DNA of 64,000 nt from VXOI01 sp965197575 (GCA_965197575.1 OZ240214.1:1488001-1552000), one strand, 5' to 3'; shown: positions 24,588-33,894, counted from the first letter of the stretch. Notes: generated by a model from the letters alone, not told the origin. Program-made: numbers and translations.

Positions 24588-25310
24588 ATGGCGTCCAACG
24601 AAATCTCCGCAGCAACCCTGGAGGTGTTGCGGAACATCCCAACGCAAACGTTGATCGACGGTCTGTGGGTCATGGGCTGGCCCATGAGTTTCATTCACGG
24701 CGCAAAACCCCTGCAACCGGGACAGCACATGGCGGGGCGGGCGGTGACGCTGCGTTTCGTCCCGCACCGGCCCGATCTTGCCGCCGACAAGCCCAAGGGC
24801 ACGGATTCGGCGGAATACGTGGCCTTCGAGTTGTGCGGGCCGGAGGAGGCGCTGGTGATCGACGCGATGGGCTGGGAGTATAGCTCCATCGGCGGGGACA
24901 TCAAGTTCATGCGCTTGATGCAGCGGCGGGTCGGCGGCCTCGTGACCGACGGCGCGGTCCGCGACAGCAACGCGCTGAAGGAATACGGCTTTCCCGTTTA
25001 TTCGGCCAACACCACCGCCAAGCAGGGCCCGGCCGAGTTCTGGCCGTGGCAGGTGAACGACGCCATCCAGTGCGGCGGCGTGCTGGTCCGGCCCGGCGAC
25101 GCGGTGGTCGGAGACGACGACGGCGCGGTGGTGGTGCCTCGGGCGGCGGTCGACGAGGTGATACGCATCGCCCACGAGCGGGAGGAAGTCGAGGAAGTGA
25201 TCAAAGCTCAACTGGAAATCGAGCAGTGCTCCCCCGGCAAGTATTACCCCTTCAACGACCGCACCTGGGAGCTGTTCGAGGCCAAGACCGGCAGGAAGCG
25301 ATCGGGCTGA
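24588..25310 (+). CDS. RraA-like family protein (4-hydroxy-4-methyl-2-oxoglutarate aldolase type)
   Basis: 240 aa with the RraA fold (HMAGRAVTLRFVPHRPD, ALVIDAMGWEYSSIGGDIKF, GGLVTDGAVRDSNALKEYGF, GDAVVGDDDGAVVVP). Members are divalent-metal aldolases/decarboxylases of pyruvate adducts, or inhibitors of RNase E. The GDDDGAVVVP loop and G...D..RD metal site favour the aldolase type, which suits aromatic acid breakdown. The start ATG 24588 has GAGGTGTGAG in front. Confidence 0.8.
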   Translation: MASNEISAATLEVLRNIPTQTLIDGLWVMGWPMSFIHGAKPLQPGQHMAGRAVTLRFVPHRPDLAADKPKGTDSAEYVAFELCGPEEALVIDAMGWEYSSIGGDIKFMRLMQRRVGGLVTDGAVRDSNALKEYGFPVYSANTTAKQGPAEFWPWQVNDAIQCGGVLVRPGDAVVGDDDGAVVVPRAAVDEVIRIAHEREEVEEVIKAQLEIEQCSPGKYYPFNDRTWELFEAKTGRKRSG

Positions 25311-25343
25311 TCGCAACAACTAACGACCAGGAGGTTGATCTCC

Positions 25344-26864
25344 GTGGGACAGAGGAATCAAGTCCGACACCGTACAGGCAAGATGCGGCTGTTTGGCGGT
25401 CTTGCCGTGATGTTCGCCCTTTTGCCGGCCTTGGCTCTGGCAGCCTGCGGGGACGATACGATGGAGCGGCAAGCCGCTCCGTCGGCCAACGGCCGGGAAG
25501 CGAGCGCACCGGAGACCCACCAAGCGCCGACTACCGTTATCAACCAAGTGAGGCACGTCGGCCAAGACGGCGACAGTCAGGACGGCGAGGAGCGGAACGG
25601 GGCAAGCGCAGAGAGCGCGCCGGCGATTCAAGCGGCGGGCGGCGGCGCAAACGCGGACGCGACAGGCCAATCATCGGCGCCCGACGAACAGAAGTCCGAC
25701 GGCCGGGATCCCGCCTTGACCACCGCGCTGTCGCCGTCGGAGGTCGCGGCCGCCCTGGAAGCCGCGATGATCGGCCTCTACCAGGAAGTCCTGCCGTCGG
25801 TGGCCTACATCCAGGTTACCTATGCGGCGCCGGATGCCGAATCCCGCCGGTTCCAAGGCGTCCCGGAGGACTTTCCCGATCTGGAGGACTGGCCGGACCT
25901 GCCGGATGGCTTTCCGGACTTGGATGAGTTTTTCCGGCGGTACGTCCCAGACGGCGACGACTTCGACTTCCGGCGCGCCCACGGCCAGGGTTCCGGGTTC
26001 GTATGGGACGACAACGGGCACGTGGTCACGAACCATCACGTAGTTGACGGCGCCGAAAAGGTAGCGGTCGGTTTTGCCGACGGCACGACCGTAGAGGCGA
26101 CGGTACTTGGAAGCGACCCCGACTCCGACTTGGCCGTATTGAAGCTGGACGAGGACGTGGACTACGCCCGCCCGGTGCGGCTCGCCGACAGCAGCAGCGT
26201 AAGGGTGGGGCAGTTGGCCATCGCCATCGGCGACCCGTTCGGCCAGGAATTCACCATGACCACGGGCATAGTCAGCGCCGTGGGACGCAGCATCCGCAGC
26301 GGCTCCAGCCAGTTCAGCGTCCCGGAGGTGATCCAGACCGACGCTGCCATTAACCCCGGCAACTCCGGCGGCCCGCTGTTCGACCGCACGGGGGAGGTCA
26401 TCGGCATCAACACCCAGATTCTCAGCCGCAGCGGCAGCAACGCCGGCGTCGGGTTCGCCGTGCCGGTCAACATCGCCCAGCGCGTGGTCCCCGCACTGAT
26501 CGACGACGGGGAATACCAGCACTCTTGGCTGGGAATCCGGGGCCAGGACATTCACCCGGAGATCCTGGAACTGATGGGCCTTCCCTCCGGCATCAAGGGG
26601 ACCCACGTGCTCACGGTGGCCGACGACAGTCCAGCCCATAGGGGCGGCCTCCGGGGCGCAGACGAGGCCGTGACGGCCCACGGCAATGAAATCAAGATAG
26701 GAGGCGACATCATCGTCGAGATTGACGCGCAGGAGGTCGACAGCATCGCCGAACTCATCGCCTACCTGTCCAACTACACCCGGCCCGACGACACCGTAAC
26801 CCTGGGCGTGATACGGGACGGCGCCGAGCTCGACCTGGATATTACCCTGGCGTCCAGGCCCTAG
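25344..26864 (+). CDS. HtrA/DegP-like serine protease, lipoprotein
   Basis: 506-aa trypsin-like protease with a C-terminal PDZ domain, acting outside the membrane on misfolded proteins. The lipobox LALAAC near residue 35 follows a hydrophobic signal. A long low-complexity acidic linker (about 40-130) follows, then the catalytic His (VVTNHHVVDG, about 232), Asp (DSDLAVLKLD, about 262) and Ser (NPGNSGGPLF, about 340). The PDZ domain spans about 400-500. I prefer GTG 25344, 9 nt after AGGAGG, to the overlapping TTG 25335. A linear acidic insert (DFPDLEDWPDLPDGFPDLDE) precedes the His. Confidence 0.9.
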   Translation: MGQRNQVRHRTGKMRLFGGLAVMFALLPALALAACGDDTMERQAAPSANGREASAPETHQAPTTVINQVRHVGQDGDSQDGEERNGASAESAPAIQAAGGGANADATGQSSAPDEQKSDGRDPALTTALSPSEVAAALEAAMIGLYQEVLPSVAYIQVTYAAPDAESRRFQGVPEDFPDLEDWPDLPDGFPDLDEFFRRYVPDGDDFDFRRAHGQGSGFVWDDNGHVVTNHHVVDGAEKVAVGFADGTTVEATVLGSDPDSDLAVLKLDEDVDYARPVRLADSSSVRVGQLAIAIGDPFGQEFTMTTGIVSAVGRSIRSGSSQFSVPEVIQTDAAINPGNSGGPLFDRTGEVIGINTQILSRSGSNAGVGFAVPVNIAQRVVPALIDDGEYQHSWLGIRGQDIHPEILELMGLPSGIKGTHVLTVADDSPAHRGGLRGADEAVTAHGNEIKIGGDIIVEIDAQEVDSIAELIAYLSNYTRPDDTVTLGVIRDGAELDLDITLASRP

Positions 26865-26873
26865 CACCCGTCG

Positions 26874-26900
26874 ATAGGAGCAGGTTTGACCTGCCCCTAT
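26874..26900 (+). terminator. hairpin after the protease gene
   Basis: 12-bp stem ATAGGAGCAGGT / ACCTGCCCCTAT with a 3-nt loop, 10 bp beyond the protease stop. Too few Ts follow for a textbook terminator, but its place and strength fit. Confidence 0.6.
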
Positions 26901-26941
26901 TGGTCTAGGAAAGTGTAGAATGACCGACGGAGGCGATGCCC

Positions 26942-27724
26942 ATGCCGACCGTCGCGGCCATTCACATATCCCCCGTCAAGTCCCTGGCGCTCCGTCAGCC
27001 GTCGACGGTGTTTGTGGGAGAGTCCGGCATAGCCGGCGACCGCCGGTTTCACCTGATCGACGGCGGGGGCCGGCTGCTGACGCAACGCCAACGTCCTCGC
27101 TTGGTCCAAGTCACCGCCGGGTACGACGTGGAAAACGAACGCCTTTCGTTCGACTTCCCCGACGGTCTCCGCCTTGAGGATACGGTATCCTTGGCCGAGC
27201 CGGTGGTTACCCAAGTATGGGGCCGCCGGGTGCCGGGGCGGGTGGTTGATGGGCCGTGGAATGCCGCGCTCTCGGAGTTGTGCCGGGGGCCGGTGCGGCT
27301 GGTCAAGACCGACGGCGTCGGCCAGAGCTTCGACGAATACCCGGTCTCGTTGCTGTCCCAAGGGTCCGTCGACTTGTTGAGCGAGCGCGCCGGTGGCATG
27401 AAGGACTTCGAGGGAAAGCGCTTTCGCCCCAACTTCCTCCTCGATGATTGCGCGCCTCACGAGGAGGACTTCTGGCTCGGCGGGGTCATCAGCATCGGGC
27501 CGGAGTTGCGGCTGCGGGTAGTGGCCCCAGATCCCCGGTGCGCCATCACGACGGTCAACCCGGAGACGGGCGAACGGGATTTCGATACCCCCAGGTTGAT
27601 GCTCAGCTACCGGCCGGCGGCCCGCGCCCCCTACTTCGGAGTCTACGGCGCGGTCGAGGCCGTCGGCACGGTGTCAGTCGGCGACGCGGTGGAAGTGGCC
27701 GTGCCGTCTCCCTATCTACGGTAG
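26942..27724 (+). CDS. MOSC-domain protein
   Basis: 260-aa protein with an N-terminal beta-barrel (AAIHISPVKSLALRQPSTV, GIAGDRRFHLID) and a C-terminal MOSC domain (KRFRPNFLLDD, VVAPDPRCAITTVNPETGER with the conserved Cys). MOSC proteins bind a molybdenum-cofactor sulfur ligand and reduce N-hydroxylated compounds or carry sulfur. The second ATG (26942), 8 nt from GGAGG, is preferred to 26936. It is followed after 21 bp by the aldolase, so they are likely co-transcribed. Confidence 0.85.
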   Translation: MPTVAAIHISPVKSLALRQPSTVFVGESGIAGDRRFHLIDGGGRLLTQRQRPRLVQVTAGYDVENERLSFDFPDGLRLEDTVSLAEPVVTQVWGRRVPGRVVDGPWNAALSELCRGPVRLVKTDGVGQSFDEYPVSLLSQGSVDLLSERAGGMKDFEGKRFRPNFLLDDCAPHEEDFWLGGVISIGPELRLRVVAPDPRCAITTVNPETGERDFDTPRLMLSYRPAARAPYFGVYGAVEAVGTVSVGDAVEVAVPSPYLR

Positions 27725-27745
27725 TCCAGCCCGAAGGAGGGCCTG

Positions 27746-28549
27746 ATGAAAGAGAATCGAGTCAAACGAGTGATGCGAGAGGGAGGGCTGGCCATCGTGA
27801 GCCACATAGGTTTTGCCGACCCGGCGGTGGTCGAGATTGTCGCGCTGGCCGGGTTCGACGGCGCGTTCATCGACATGGAGCACTCGGTGTTCGACCTCCA
27901 GACGGTCGGCGAGATGATCCGCGTGGCCGACATGGCCGGAGTAACGCCCATAGTCCGCGTCCCGGAGAACAACCCCAAGACCATCTTGCGCGTCCTTGAC
28001 ATGGGCGCGCAGGGCATCCAGGTGCCGCACATCGAGGGCGTCGCCGGGGCCCAGCGGGCGGTGGCCGCCGTGCGCTACCCGCCGGTGGGCGAGCGGGGCG
28101 GCGCGGGCAGCACCAGGGCGGCAGGTTACGGCTCGGTGCCGTGGCAGGAGCATATGCGCACGTCCAACGAGGAAATCCTGCTGATCGTAATGACCGAGGA
28201 CGAGCTCGGCCTGGGCGAAATCGAGCAGATCGCCGCAGTGGACGGCGTGGACGTGATCTCTCTGGGCCCCACCGACATTTCCGCGGCCCTCGGCTTCACC
28301 GACCCCGCCGACCCCAAGCTGAGGCAAACGTTTGTGGACCTGGCCGCCAAGGTCAACGCTGTAGGGAAGGCCCGTGTCTACATACCGGTGAACCACGCCG
28401 CCTGCCGGTTCACCCCGCGAGAACTGCTGGAGATGGGAGTGAACTACACTTCGGTCGCCCCCGCGCCGCCCACCATTGTGCTGAACGCGCTGAGAGACTC
28501 GGCGGCGCGAATCCGCGAGGAGTCGGCTAGATCCCTGGCCTCGGCCTGA
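27746..28549 (+). CDS. HpcH/HpaI-family aldolase
   Basis: 267-aa class II metal aldolase that splits or forms hydroxy-oxo-acids with pyruvate. Motifs: GFDGAFIDMEHSVFD (metal and substrate), PIVRVPENNPKTILRVLDMG, GIQVPHIEGVAGAQRAV, VISLGPTDISAALGF. AAGGAGGGCCTG precedes the ATG. With the RraA-like protein it suggests catabolism ending in oxo-acid cleavage. Confidence 0.88.
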   Translation: MKENRVKRVMREGGLAIVSHIGFADPAVVEIVALAGFDGAFIDMEHSVFDLQTVGEMIRVADMAGVTPIVRVPENNPKTILRVLDMGAQGIQVPHIEGVAGAQRAVAAVRYPPVGERGGAGSTRAAGYGSVPWQEHMRTSNEEILLIVMTEDELGLGEIEQIAAVDGVDVISLGPTDISAALGFTDPADPKLRQTFVDLAAKVNAVGKARVYIPVNHAACRFTPRELLEMGVNYTSVAPAPPTIVLNALRDSAARIREESARSLASA

Positions 28550-28824
28550 GCCCGGGATTCATAGCGGATTTCGAGAGTGCGGCGGAACCATACGGCCATT
28601 GGTTGGCGATAACTCGGCTCCGGCCTTATACTCCGGTGGGCACATCATCAGCCGTGGCTTCGGTTCACGCCGGAAGCCACGGATAGAATGGAGACAATAA
28701 TATAGTTGCAGCAACACTGAGCCACCGTGTAATCGGCCTCGAGGCCAACCAGGAACTTCTCGATGCGGCTACGGAAGATTCTGTCCTCCGCGCGGGTGAC
28801 AAAGAGTATCTCCATCTACGGCGA
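28550..28824. other. intergenic region upstream of the desaturase
   Basis: No independent gene seen. From 28687 the desaturase frame is open and reads DKEYLHLRR just before its first ATG, similar to desaturase N-termini, but no ordinary start codon is available. There is a short inverted repeat near 28651-28680 (CCGTGGCTTC / GAAGCCACGG), perhaps a terminator for the aldolase gene. Confidence 0.45.
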
Positions 28825-29787
28825 ATGGTGGCGGAAAGGGGGCTGCTGGACCGCCAGTACCTTTACTATTGGGTGAAGATTCCCCTGCAACTGGCCATGT
28901 TGGGCGCAAGCGTCGCGGCGTTGGCGCTGGTGAGCAGCCTGTGGGTGCAGCTGCTGAACGCGGTGTTCCTGGCGCTGGTGTTCACCCAGTTCGGGTTTCT
29001 CGGGCACGACGCCGGCCACCGCCAGATCTTCCGGTCGGCCAAGCGCAACGACGCCGTCCTGCTGTTGTGCGGCCTCGTGACCGGCATGACTCCCAGTTGG
29101 TGGCAGGACAAGCACAACACCCACCACGTGAACCCGAACCAGATAGGCCGGGACGGGGACATCGAGGTCTCGACCTTCGTGTACACCGAGGAGCAAGCCT
29201 TGGCGTCGACCGGGTTCCTGCGGTTCATGGTCCGCTACCAAGCCTTCTTCTTCTACCCGGTCCTGCTCCTGACCTCGCTGAGCCTCTTTTTCGGCGGCAT
29301 TGCCTACCTGATGCGCCGGGAGCGGGTCAAGTACCCCTTGATCGAGCCGGTGTTGGTATTGGGCGGAGTCGCGCTGTACCTGGGGCTGATTTTCGTCTTC
29401 CTGCCGCCCTGGCAGGCCGGCCTGTTCATCGTGGTCCACCGGGCTTTGGCGGGATTTCACATGGGCGCAGTCTTTGCTCCCAACCACAAGGGGATGCCGG
29501 TCCTGGACAAGGAAACAGAGCTGGACTATATGCGCCAGCAAGTGCTGACGGCTCGGGACGTGCGTCCCAGTCCGCTGGTTGACTACATGTACGGCGGGCT
29601 GAACTACCAGATAGAACACCACCTGTTCCCCAACATGCCCCGCAACCGCTTCAAGGAAGCGAAAGTGGTGGTAAAAGCCTTTTGCCATGACCGGGGCCTC
29701 CCCTACCACGAGACCGGCGTCTGGCAGTCCAACAAAGAAATCCTCGGCTACATGCACGAGGTCAGTTCGGCCCTGCGGCGCAAGTAG
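28825..29787 (+). CDS. membrane fatty acid desaturase
   Basis: 320-aa di-iron desaturase of the membrane family. The three His boxes are visible: HDAGHR (near 61), HNTHH (near 97), QIEHH (near 264). Hydrophobic pairs lie around 14-52, 68-90, 136-160 and 175-200. The N-terminus from ATG 28825 is about 30 residues shorter than usual, and the in-frame upstream sequence looks coding, so the true start may be a rare codon or the 5' end may be damaged. Confidence 0.85.
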   Translation: MVAERGLLDRQYLYYWVKIPLQLAMLGASVAALALVSSLWVQLLNAVFLALVFTQFGFLGHDAGHRQIFRSAKRNDAVLLLCGLVTGMTPSWWQDKHNTHHVNPNQIGRDGDIEVSTFVYTEEQALASTGFLRFMVRYQAFFFYPVLLLTSLSLFFGGIAYLMRRERVKYPLIEPVLVLGGVALYLGLIFVFLPPWQAGLFIVVHRALAGFHMGAVFAPNHKGMPVLDKETELDYMRQQVLTARDVRPSPLVDYMYGGLNYQIEHHLFPNMPRNRFKEAKVVVKAFCHDRGLPYHETGVWQSNKEILGYMHEVSSALRRK

Positions 29788-29790
29788 GGG

Positions 29791-29828
29791 ACGCCCTCAC
29801 CCCTAACCCTCTCCCGGCGGGAGAGGGC
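29791..29828. repeat. CCCTCACCC/CCCTCTCCC palindromic repeat, family 2
   Basis: CCCTCACCCCTAACC followed by the hairpin CCCTCTCCCggcGGGAGAGGG, directly after the desaturase stop. Relatives lie at 48375-48440, 51693-51726 and 58548-58571, with a shorter form at 12095-12116. Confidence 0.75.
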
Positions 29829-29829
29829 A

Positions 29830-29898
29830 TTACCGCTGGACGAAACGCCGGTAGACCTCTTTCTCGGCTAGCAGGTCAGAATGGAACCAGGCCCACCG
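29830..29898 (-). pseudogene. possible C-terminal gene remnant
   Basis: On the minus strand a short frame reads RWAWFHSDLLAEKEVYRRF and then VQR stop. The H.DLLAEK.VY.R pattern recalls the extreme C-terminus of ABC exporter ATPases, but the piece is too short to be sure. No start or upstream part is present. Confidence 0.2.
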
Positions 29899-29987
29899 GA
29901 ATCAGCCCATTCGCTATGGCTGGTTGTAGCCGCAGTGGAAGTGGAAAGGGTCACGGGTGAGCTATCAATCCGATGCTCAATCCGATG

Positions 29988-31016
29988 CTATTGAATACTG
30001 TAGGTAACTTGCAGCCCAACTGAGACCTCGACTTCAGGTTCGGCGTCCAAGGGGACCAGATTGGAGTAGGGTTGAGAGGCCAGGCTGCCACAGGCATGGA
30101 CATCCGGGCCGGATAGGCTGGAGAACCCGTAACCAAAGTTGGTCAGCGGGTACTCCAGCGCGCCGATGACCGTGCCCCGCTCCAGCCCGAGGGCCTCGGC
30201 GAGATCATCCGCGGCCTTTTCGACGCTTGGTATAGCCTCGCGGCGGGCCTGGGATAGAGCGCGGTCGCAATTCTCCGGGGTTAAACTATAGACGACGCCG
30301 TGGGCTTCGGACCGCCTGATAACCTCCTCCACGGCCTCAAGAATCGGCTCGCTCTTCTCCGCCAAGTCTCCCAATTCCACCTCCACCGAAATACTGGAGG
30401 AGCCGTATCTTCCCTGACTTTCGAATTCGACATCTTCTTCCGCCACGCCCAGTTCCGCCAATTTTTCTCTGATCTCCTCTCGGTCCTCGCCGGTCATCTG
30501 TTGCAGTCCGGAAGGGCCGTAGACCTGTTCCGGGAATATGACCACGTAGGCCTCGTCTGCCGCCACGGTTACCGAGCCGATGGCCGAAACCGTCAGCCCG
30601 CCTTCGACGGCCGCCGGTTGGGGGCTTGGCGAGAAGCTGAAATTGCCGGCGCTCCCCAAGGGCGAGCTTAACGGAGTGGACGCCGACCGGGAGCTTATCA
30701 ACCGGAGGGACCCGCCCTCCGCTTCCTGCCTCGGCGGCGCAACCGCTCGCGGCGTTTCGGCAGGCCTTTCTGTCGGAGACGCCGCAGCCGCTGGGGCTGT
30801 CTCTTTAGGTCTTTCTGTCGGAGACGCCGCAGCCGCTGGGACTGTCTCTATAGGTCTCTCTGTGGGAAGAGTTGTAGCCACCGGCGCTTCCAGGGGCGAG
30901 GTTTCGCCCGGCGTCCCAACCGGCAACGATGTACCGGCTTCCCGGCAAGCTACCAACGCCGCGGCCGCGATCACCAAAAAGAGCACCGCCAGCCTCAGCC
31001 GGCCCAAACCCGTCAT
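29988..31016 (-). CDS. SIMPL (DUF541) domain lipoprotein
   Basis: 342-aa exported protein. ATG 31016 follows AGGAGG closely. Hydrophobic signal with lipobox ALVAC near residue 24. Then a Thr/Glu/Pro/Ala linker with tandem 15-residue units (PTERPxETxPAAAAS), and a SIMPL domain from about 135 to the end (LTVSAIGSVTVAADEAYVV, AHGVVYSLTPENCDRALSQA, PEVEVSVGLQVTYSI). SIMPL proteins are envelope proteins of poorly known function. It lies 51 bp from the convergently transcribed end region of the LLM gene on the same strand. Confidence 0.8.
   Translation of the reverse strand: MTGLGRLRLAVLFLVIAAAALVACREAGTSLPVGTPGETSPLEAPVATTLPTERPIETVPAAAASPTERPKETAPAAAASPTERPAETPRAVAPPRQEAEGGSLRLISSRSASTPLSSPLGSAGNFSFSPSPQPAAVEGGLTVSAIGSVTVAADEAYVVIFPEQVYGPSGLQQMTGEDREEIREKLAELGVAEEDVEFESQGRYGSSSISVEVELGDLAEKSEPILEAVEEVIRRSEAHGVVYSLTPENCDRALSQARREAIPSVEKAADDLAEALGLERGTVIGALEYPLTNFGYGFSSLSGPDVHACGSLASQPYSNLVPLDAEPEVEVSVGLQVTYSIQ
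30763..30870. repeat. 45-bp in-frame tandem repeat
   Basis: Two full and one partial 45-bp units (starting 30763, 30808, 30853) inside the SIMPL lipoprotein gene, nearly identical at DNA level. They encode the flexible linker and are a likely site of length variation. Confidence 0.8.
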
Positions 31017-31067
31017 CACTTCCTCCTGGCCCGCCAAATCCATCCCGCAGGGATCTTGGAAGCCCGG

Positions 31068-32153
31068 TTAGTCCGGCGTTAGCTCGGCGAAGCGGGGCAT
31101 GACGTCGTTGGCGAAGAGGCGCATCGACTTTTCCCAGCCTTCCTGATTGTCCATGTTGTCGTAGATCAGGGTGAGCAGGGTGCCGAAGCCGCCGCACATC
31201 TCGTACAGGCTGAGCAGCCGCTTTTCCACCGTGTCCGGGGAGCCGATGAGCCAAACGTGGTCTGCCATGTACTCGACATTGACGGCTGAATCGGGGACGG
31301 AGGAATCGTGCTTGATCACGTGGAGCAGCCCGAAGGTGTCGAACAGCGGCAACAGGTAATCGCCCCAGACGCGGCCCAGCATACCGTTCAACGCCTTGTC
31401 GTAGGCCTCGTCGTCGGAGTCGGCGACGTAAACGTCGCGCGTGATCCGCCAGTCGCTGCGGAGCGGAGTCTTGCCGCTGCGCGCCGCGCCCTCGACAATG
31501 GCGTCCCAGTGACTGATCACGTAGTCTTGATTCATCGCCAGGCTCATGGGGATGAAGCCGCGCTCCCCGGCGATTTTCAGCGTTTCGGAGCCGATGCTGA
31601 CCGAGGCCACGCCGATGGGCGGGTGAGGCTTCTGGTAGGGCTTGATGAAGAAGCGCAGGGTGTCCAGCATCGGCTCCGGGTAGTTCACGTGCCAGAAGTC
31701 GCCCTTGTACTCGAAGGGGCCTTCGCTCTCCCACAGCTTGAGGATTATGTCGATGGACTCGCGGGTCATGCGGCGGTGCTGCCCGTTCATCCCGTCCACA
31801 TCGAACAGCCGGAAGTCGGTGGGCAGGCCGCTGGAGCCGATGCCGAACATGAACCTTCCCTGGGCCATGTGGTCGAGATAGGCCACGCGGCAGGCCAGTT
31901 CGGCCGGGTGGTGGTAGGGCAGCAGGTGAACGCCGGTGCACAGCTTGATGTTCTTGGTGCGCATCAGGGCTTGGGCGATCATCAGGTCGGGCGAGGGCAC
32001 GGGCTCCCACGGGGAGGTGAAATGCTCGCCGATCCAGGCTTCGGAGAATCCCAGATCGTCGGCCAAAGCCAGACAGTCCAGGTCCCACTGATGGGCGGCG
32101 TACAGTTCGCGTTCCGGTGGATGCGAGGGCATCAAAAACATTCCGTACTTCAT
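31068..32153 (-). CDS. LLM-class flavin-dependent oxidoreductase
   Basis: 361-aa bacterial-luciferase-like protein (KYGMFLMPSHPPERE, GFSEAWIGEHFTSPWEP, KLCTGVHLLPYHHPAELA, GRFMFGIGSSGLPTDF). It resembles alkanal/limonene-type FMN monooxygenases. ATG 32153 follows GGAGGAGCA; a longer frame from 32381 is unsupported. The C-terminus has VWLIGSPDTVEKRLLSLYE. It is divergent from the MFS gene at 32438, with a 284-bp spacer. Confidence 0.87.
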   Translation of the reverse strand: MKYGMFLMPSHPPERELYAAHQWDLDCLALADDLGFSEAWIGEHFTSPWEPVPSPDLMIAQALMRTKNIKLCTGVHLLPYHHPAELACRVAYLDHMAQGRFMFGIGSSGLPTDFRLFDVDGMNGQHRRMTRESIDIILKLWESEGPFEYKGDFWHVNYPEPMLDTLRFFIKPYQKPHPPIGVASVSIGSETLKIAGERGFIPMSLAMNQDYVISHWDAIVEGAARSGKTPLRSDWRITRDVYVADSDDEAYDKALNGMLGRVWGDYLLPLFDTFGLLHVIKHDSSVPDSAVNVEYMADHVWLIGSPDTVEKRLLSLYEMCGGFGTLLTLIYDNMDNQEGWEKSMRLFANDVMPRFAELTPD

Positions 32154-32437
32154 TGCTCCTCCAGGCGCCGGGTGCGGCTTGAGCGGCATACCATAGCATT
32201 GGGAGGACCCGCACCGTCGGCGCCAATAATCTAACACGTTCCCGACGATTTGCGAAGTATGGCCAGCGTCAATTGCGGTGCTTGCTACTTGGGATATTGT
32301 TAGATATGATATAGCCGTTTGCTTAGTATAGCGATTCGGTTGGTTAGTCGGCCTTGACGCCGCCTCCGGCCCCGTCTCCATCGAACGTCCCGGGAACGTC
32401 CCGCGCTTCCCTGACTTAACTCGCGAGGCTTGAAGAC
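32154..32437. promoter_or_regulatory. divergent intergenic region
   Basis: No gene seen. It contains a direct repeat GAACGTCCCGG GAACGTCCCG (about 32384-32404), a spaced inverted repeat ATCTAAC / GTTAGAT, and AT-rich stretches around 32290-32330 that would suit promoters for both divergent genes. No specific boxes can be assigned. Confidence 0.4.
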
Positions 32438-33805
32438 TTGGCGCAAACCGTGAGCCGCGGCAATCCCATCGGACAAGTCCGCGGCGTCTACTACGGCTGG
32501 TGGCTCTCGGGCCTGGCTGGCCTGATTATGGTCGTGTCGGCGGTGCCGGTATTCCACGGCATGGCCGTTTGGGCCGTGGTGCTGGAGCATCACTTTGGCT
32601 GGAGCCGCCTCCAGCTCGGGATCGCCCTCTCATTGACGCGGGCCGAGGGGGCGCTCTTTGGTCCGCTGGAAGGATATCTGGCCGACCGGTTGGGCACCAG
32701 GGTAATGGTTATGGCCGGCCTGCTGGTGCTGTGCGGGGCGTTCGTGCTCTTCAGCCAAACCGGCAACTTCCGCGTGGGGCTATATGTGGATGCCCTCCTT
32801 ATCTTTTATCTGGCCTTCATGCTAATGTCGCTGGGGCAGGGACTGGGCGGCTGGGTCCCCTTGATGACCATGCTGAACCATTGGTTCAGCAGGTACCGGG
32901 GCACTTCGATGGGCATCTCAATGGCCGTGATGACCAGCGGGGCGCTGCTGGTAGTCCCAGCACTTGCCTGGGCTATAGACCCCGAACAACAACGGATCGG
33001 TTGGCGCACCACAGCCTTGATCATCGCTGGCGTCATTCTGGCTGGAGCGCTGCTCTTTCCATTGTTCCTCCGTAACCGTCCCCAGGATATGGGGCTGTTG
33101 CCCGACGGCGACCGGGATGGCGGGGGGGCGCCCGGCCAGCCTCAGGCTACAGATACCCAAACAGCAAAAGGAGAAGAGCAAGAATTAACGCTTCGACAGG
33201 CTCTCCGGACCCAGGCGTTCTGGTGCATCGCCTTCGGGCACGGATTCGCGTCGATGATCATCCTGGCCATCATGACCCACTTGGGCCTGATGATGACCGA
33301 GTTGGGATACTCGCTTCAGACGGTGGCCTGGATCGTGTCGGTCTACAGCTTTGTTTCGCTGCCGTTCCAGCTCGGCGGCGGTTATCTCGGCGACCGCATA
33401 CCGACCAACGTCGCGTTGTTCTTGTTCACCGCCATCCAGGGCGCCGCGGTGGTGTTGATCACCATTTCTTCCAGCATTTACATGTTCTATCTGTTCGCTG
33501 TCCTGTTCGGCATCGGATTCGGCGGCCGGACACCGCTGACGACCGCGATAAGAGGAGAATATTTCGGGCGCGCCTCATTCGGCAAGATTCTGGGGATTTC
33601 CACCGTACCGATGAATATCCTGCTGCTCGTCGCCTCCCCTTTGGCCGGGTTCATGCGCGACCAGCTTGGCGACTATCAATGGGCCTTCCTCTCGCTGGCC
33701 ATTCTGAACGGCATCGGAGCCTTTTTCTTCCTCATCGCGCGGAAGCCCAAGCTGCCGTCCGCCGCTCCGGCCGCGGTCTCGTCCCAGCCGGTCCTCGGCA
33801 AGTAG
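32438..33805 (+). CDS. MFS transporter, first of three tandem paralogues
   Basis: 455-aa carrier of the oxalate/monocarboxylate (OxlT/MCT-like) type: VYYGWWLSGLAGLIMV at TM1, then HHFGWSRLQLGIALSLTRAE and GYLADRLGTRVMV (loop 2-3). The central loop (about 205-245) is charged. The second half has GFGGRTPLTTAIRGEYFGR. The start is TTG 32438. It likely imports organic acids. Its two neighbours share the same blocks, so the three arose by tandem duplication. Confidence 0.85.
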   Translation: MAQTVSRGNPIGQVRGVYYGWWLSGLAGLIMVVSAVPVFHGMAVWAVVLEHHFGWSRLQLGIALSLTRAEGALFGPLEGYLADRLGTRVMVMAGLLVLCGAFVLFSQTGNFRVGLYVDALLIFYLAFMLMSLGQGLGGWVPLMTMLNHWFSRYRGTSMGISMAVMTSGALLVVPALAWAIDPEQQRIGWRTTALIIAGVILAGALLFPLFLRNRPQDMGLLPDGDRDGGGAPGQPQATDTQTAKGEEQELTLRQALRTQAFWCIAFGHGFASMIILAIMTHLGLMMTELGYSLQTVAWIVSVYSFVSLPFQLGGGYLGDRIPTNVALFLFTAIQGAAVVLITISSSIYMFYLFAVLFGIGFGGRTPLTTAIRGEYFGRASFGKILGISTVPMNILLLVASPLAGFMRDQLGDYQWAFLSLAILNGIGAFFFLIARKPKLPSAAPAAVSSQPVLGK

Positions 33806-33894
33806 CCGGTCCGTTACGACTGCCATTAGGTCAATAGCCGTCCCGGATCTTATAACGAGGTCATTTTGCGCCCTGAAATCTCCGTGAAAGTCCT

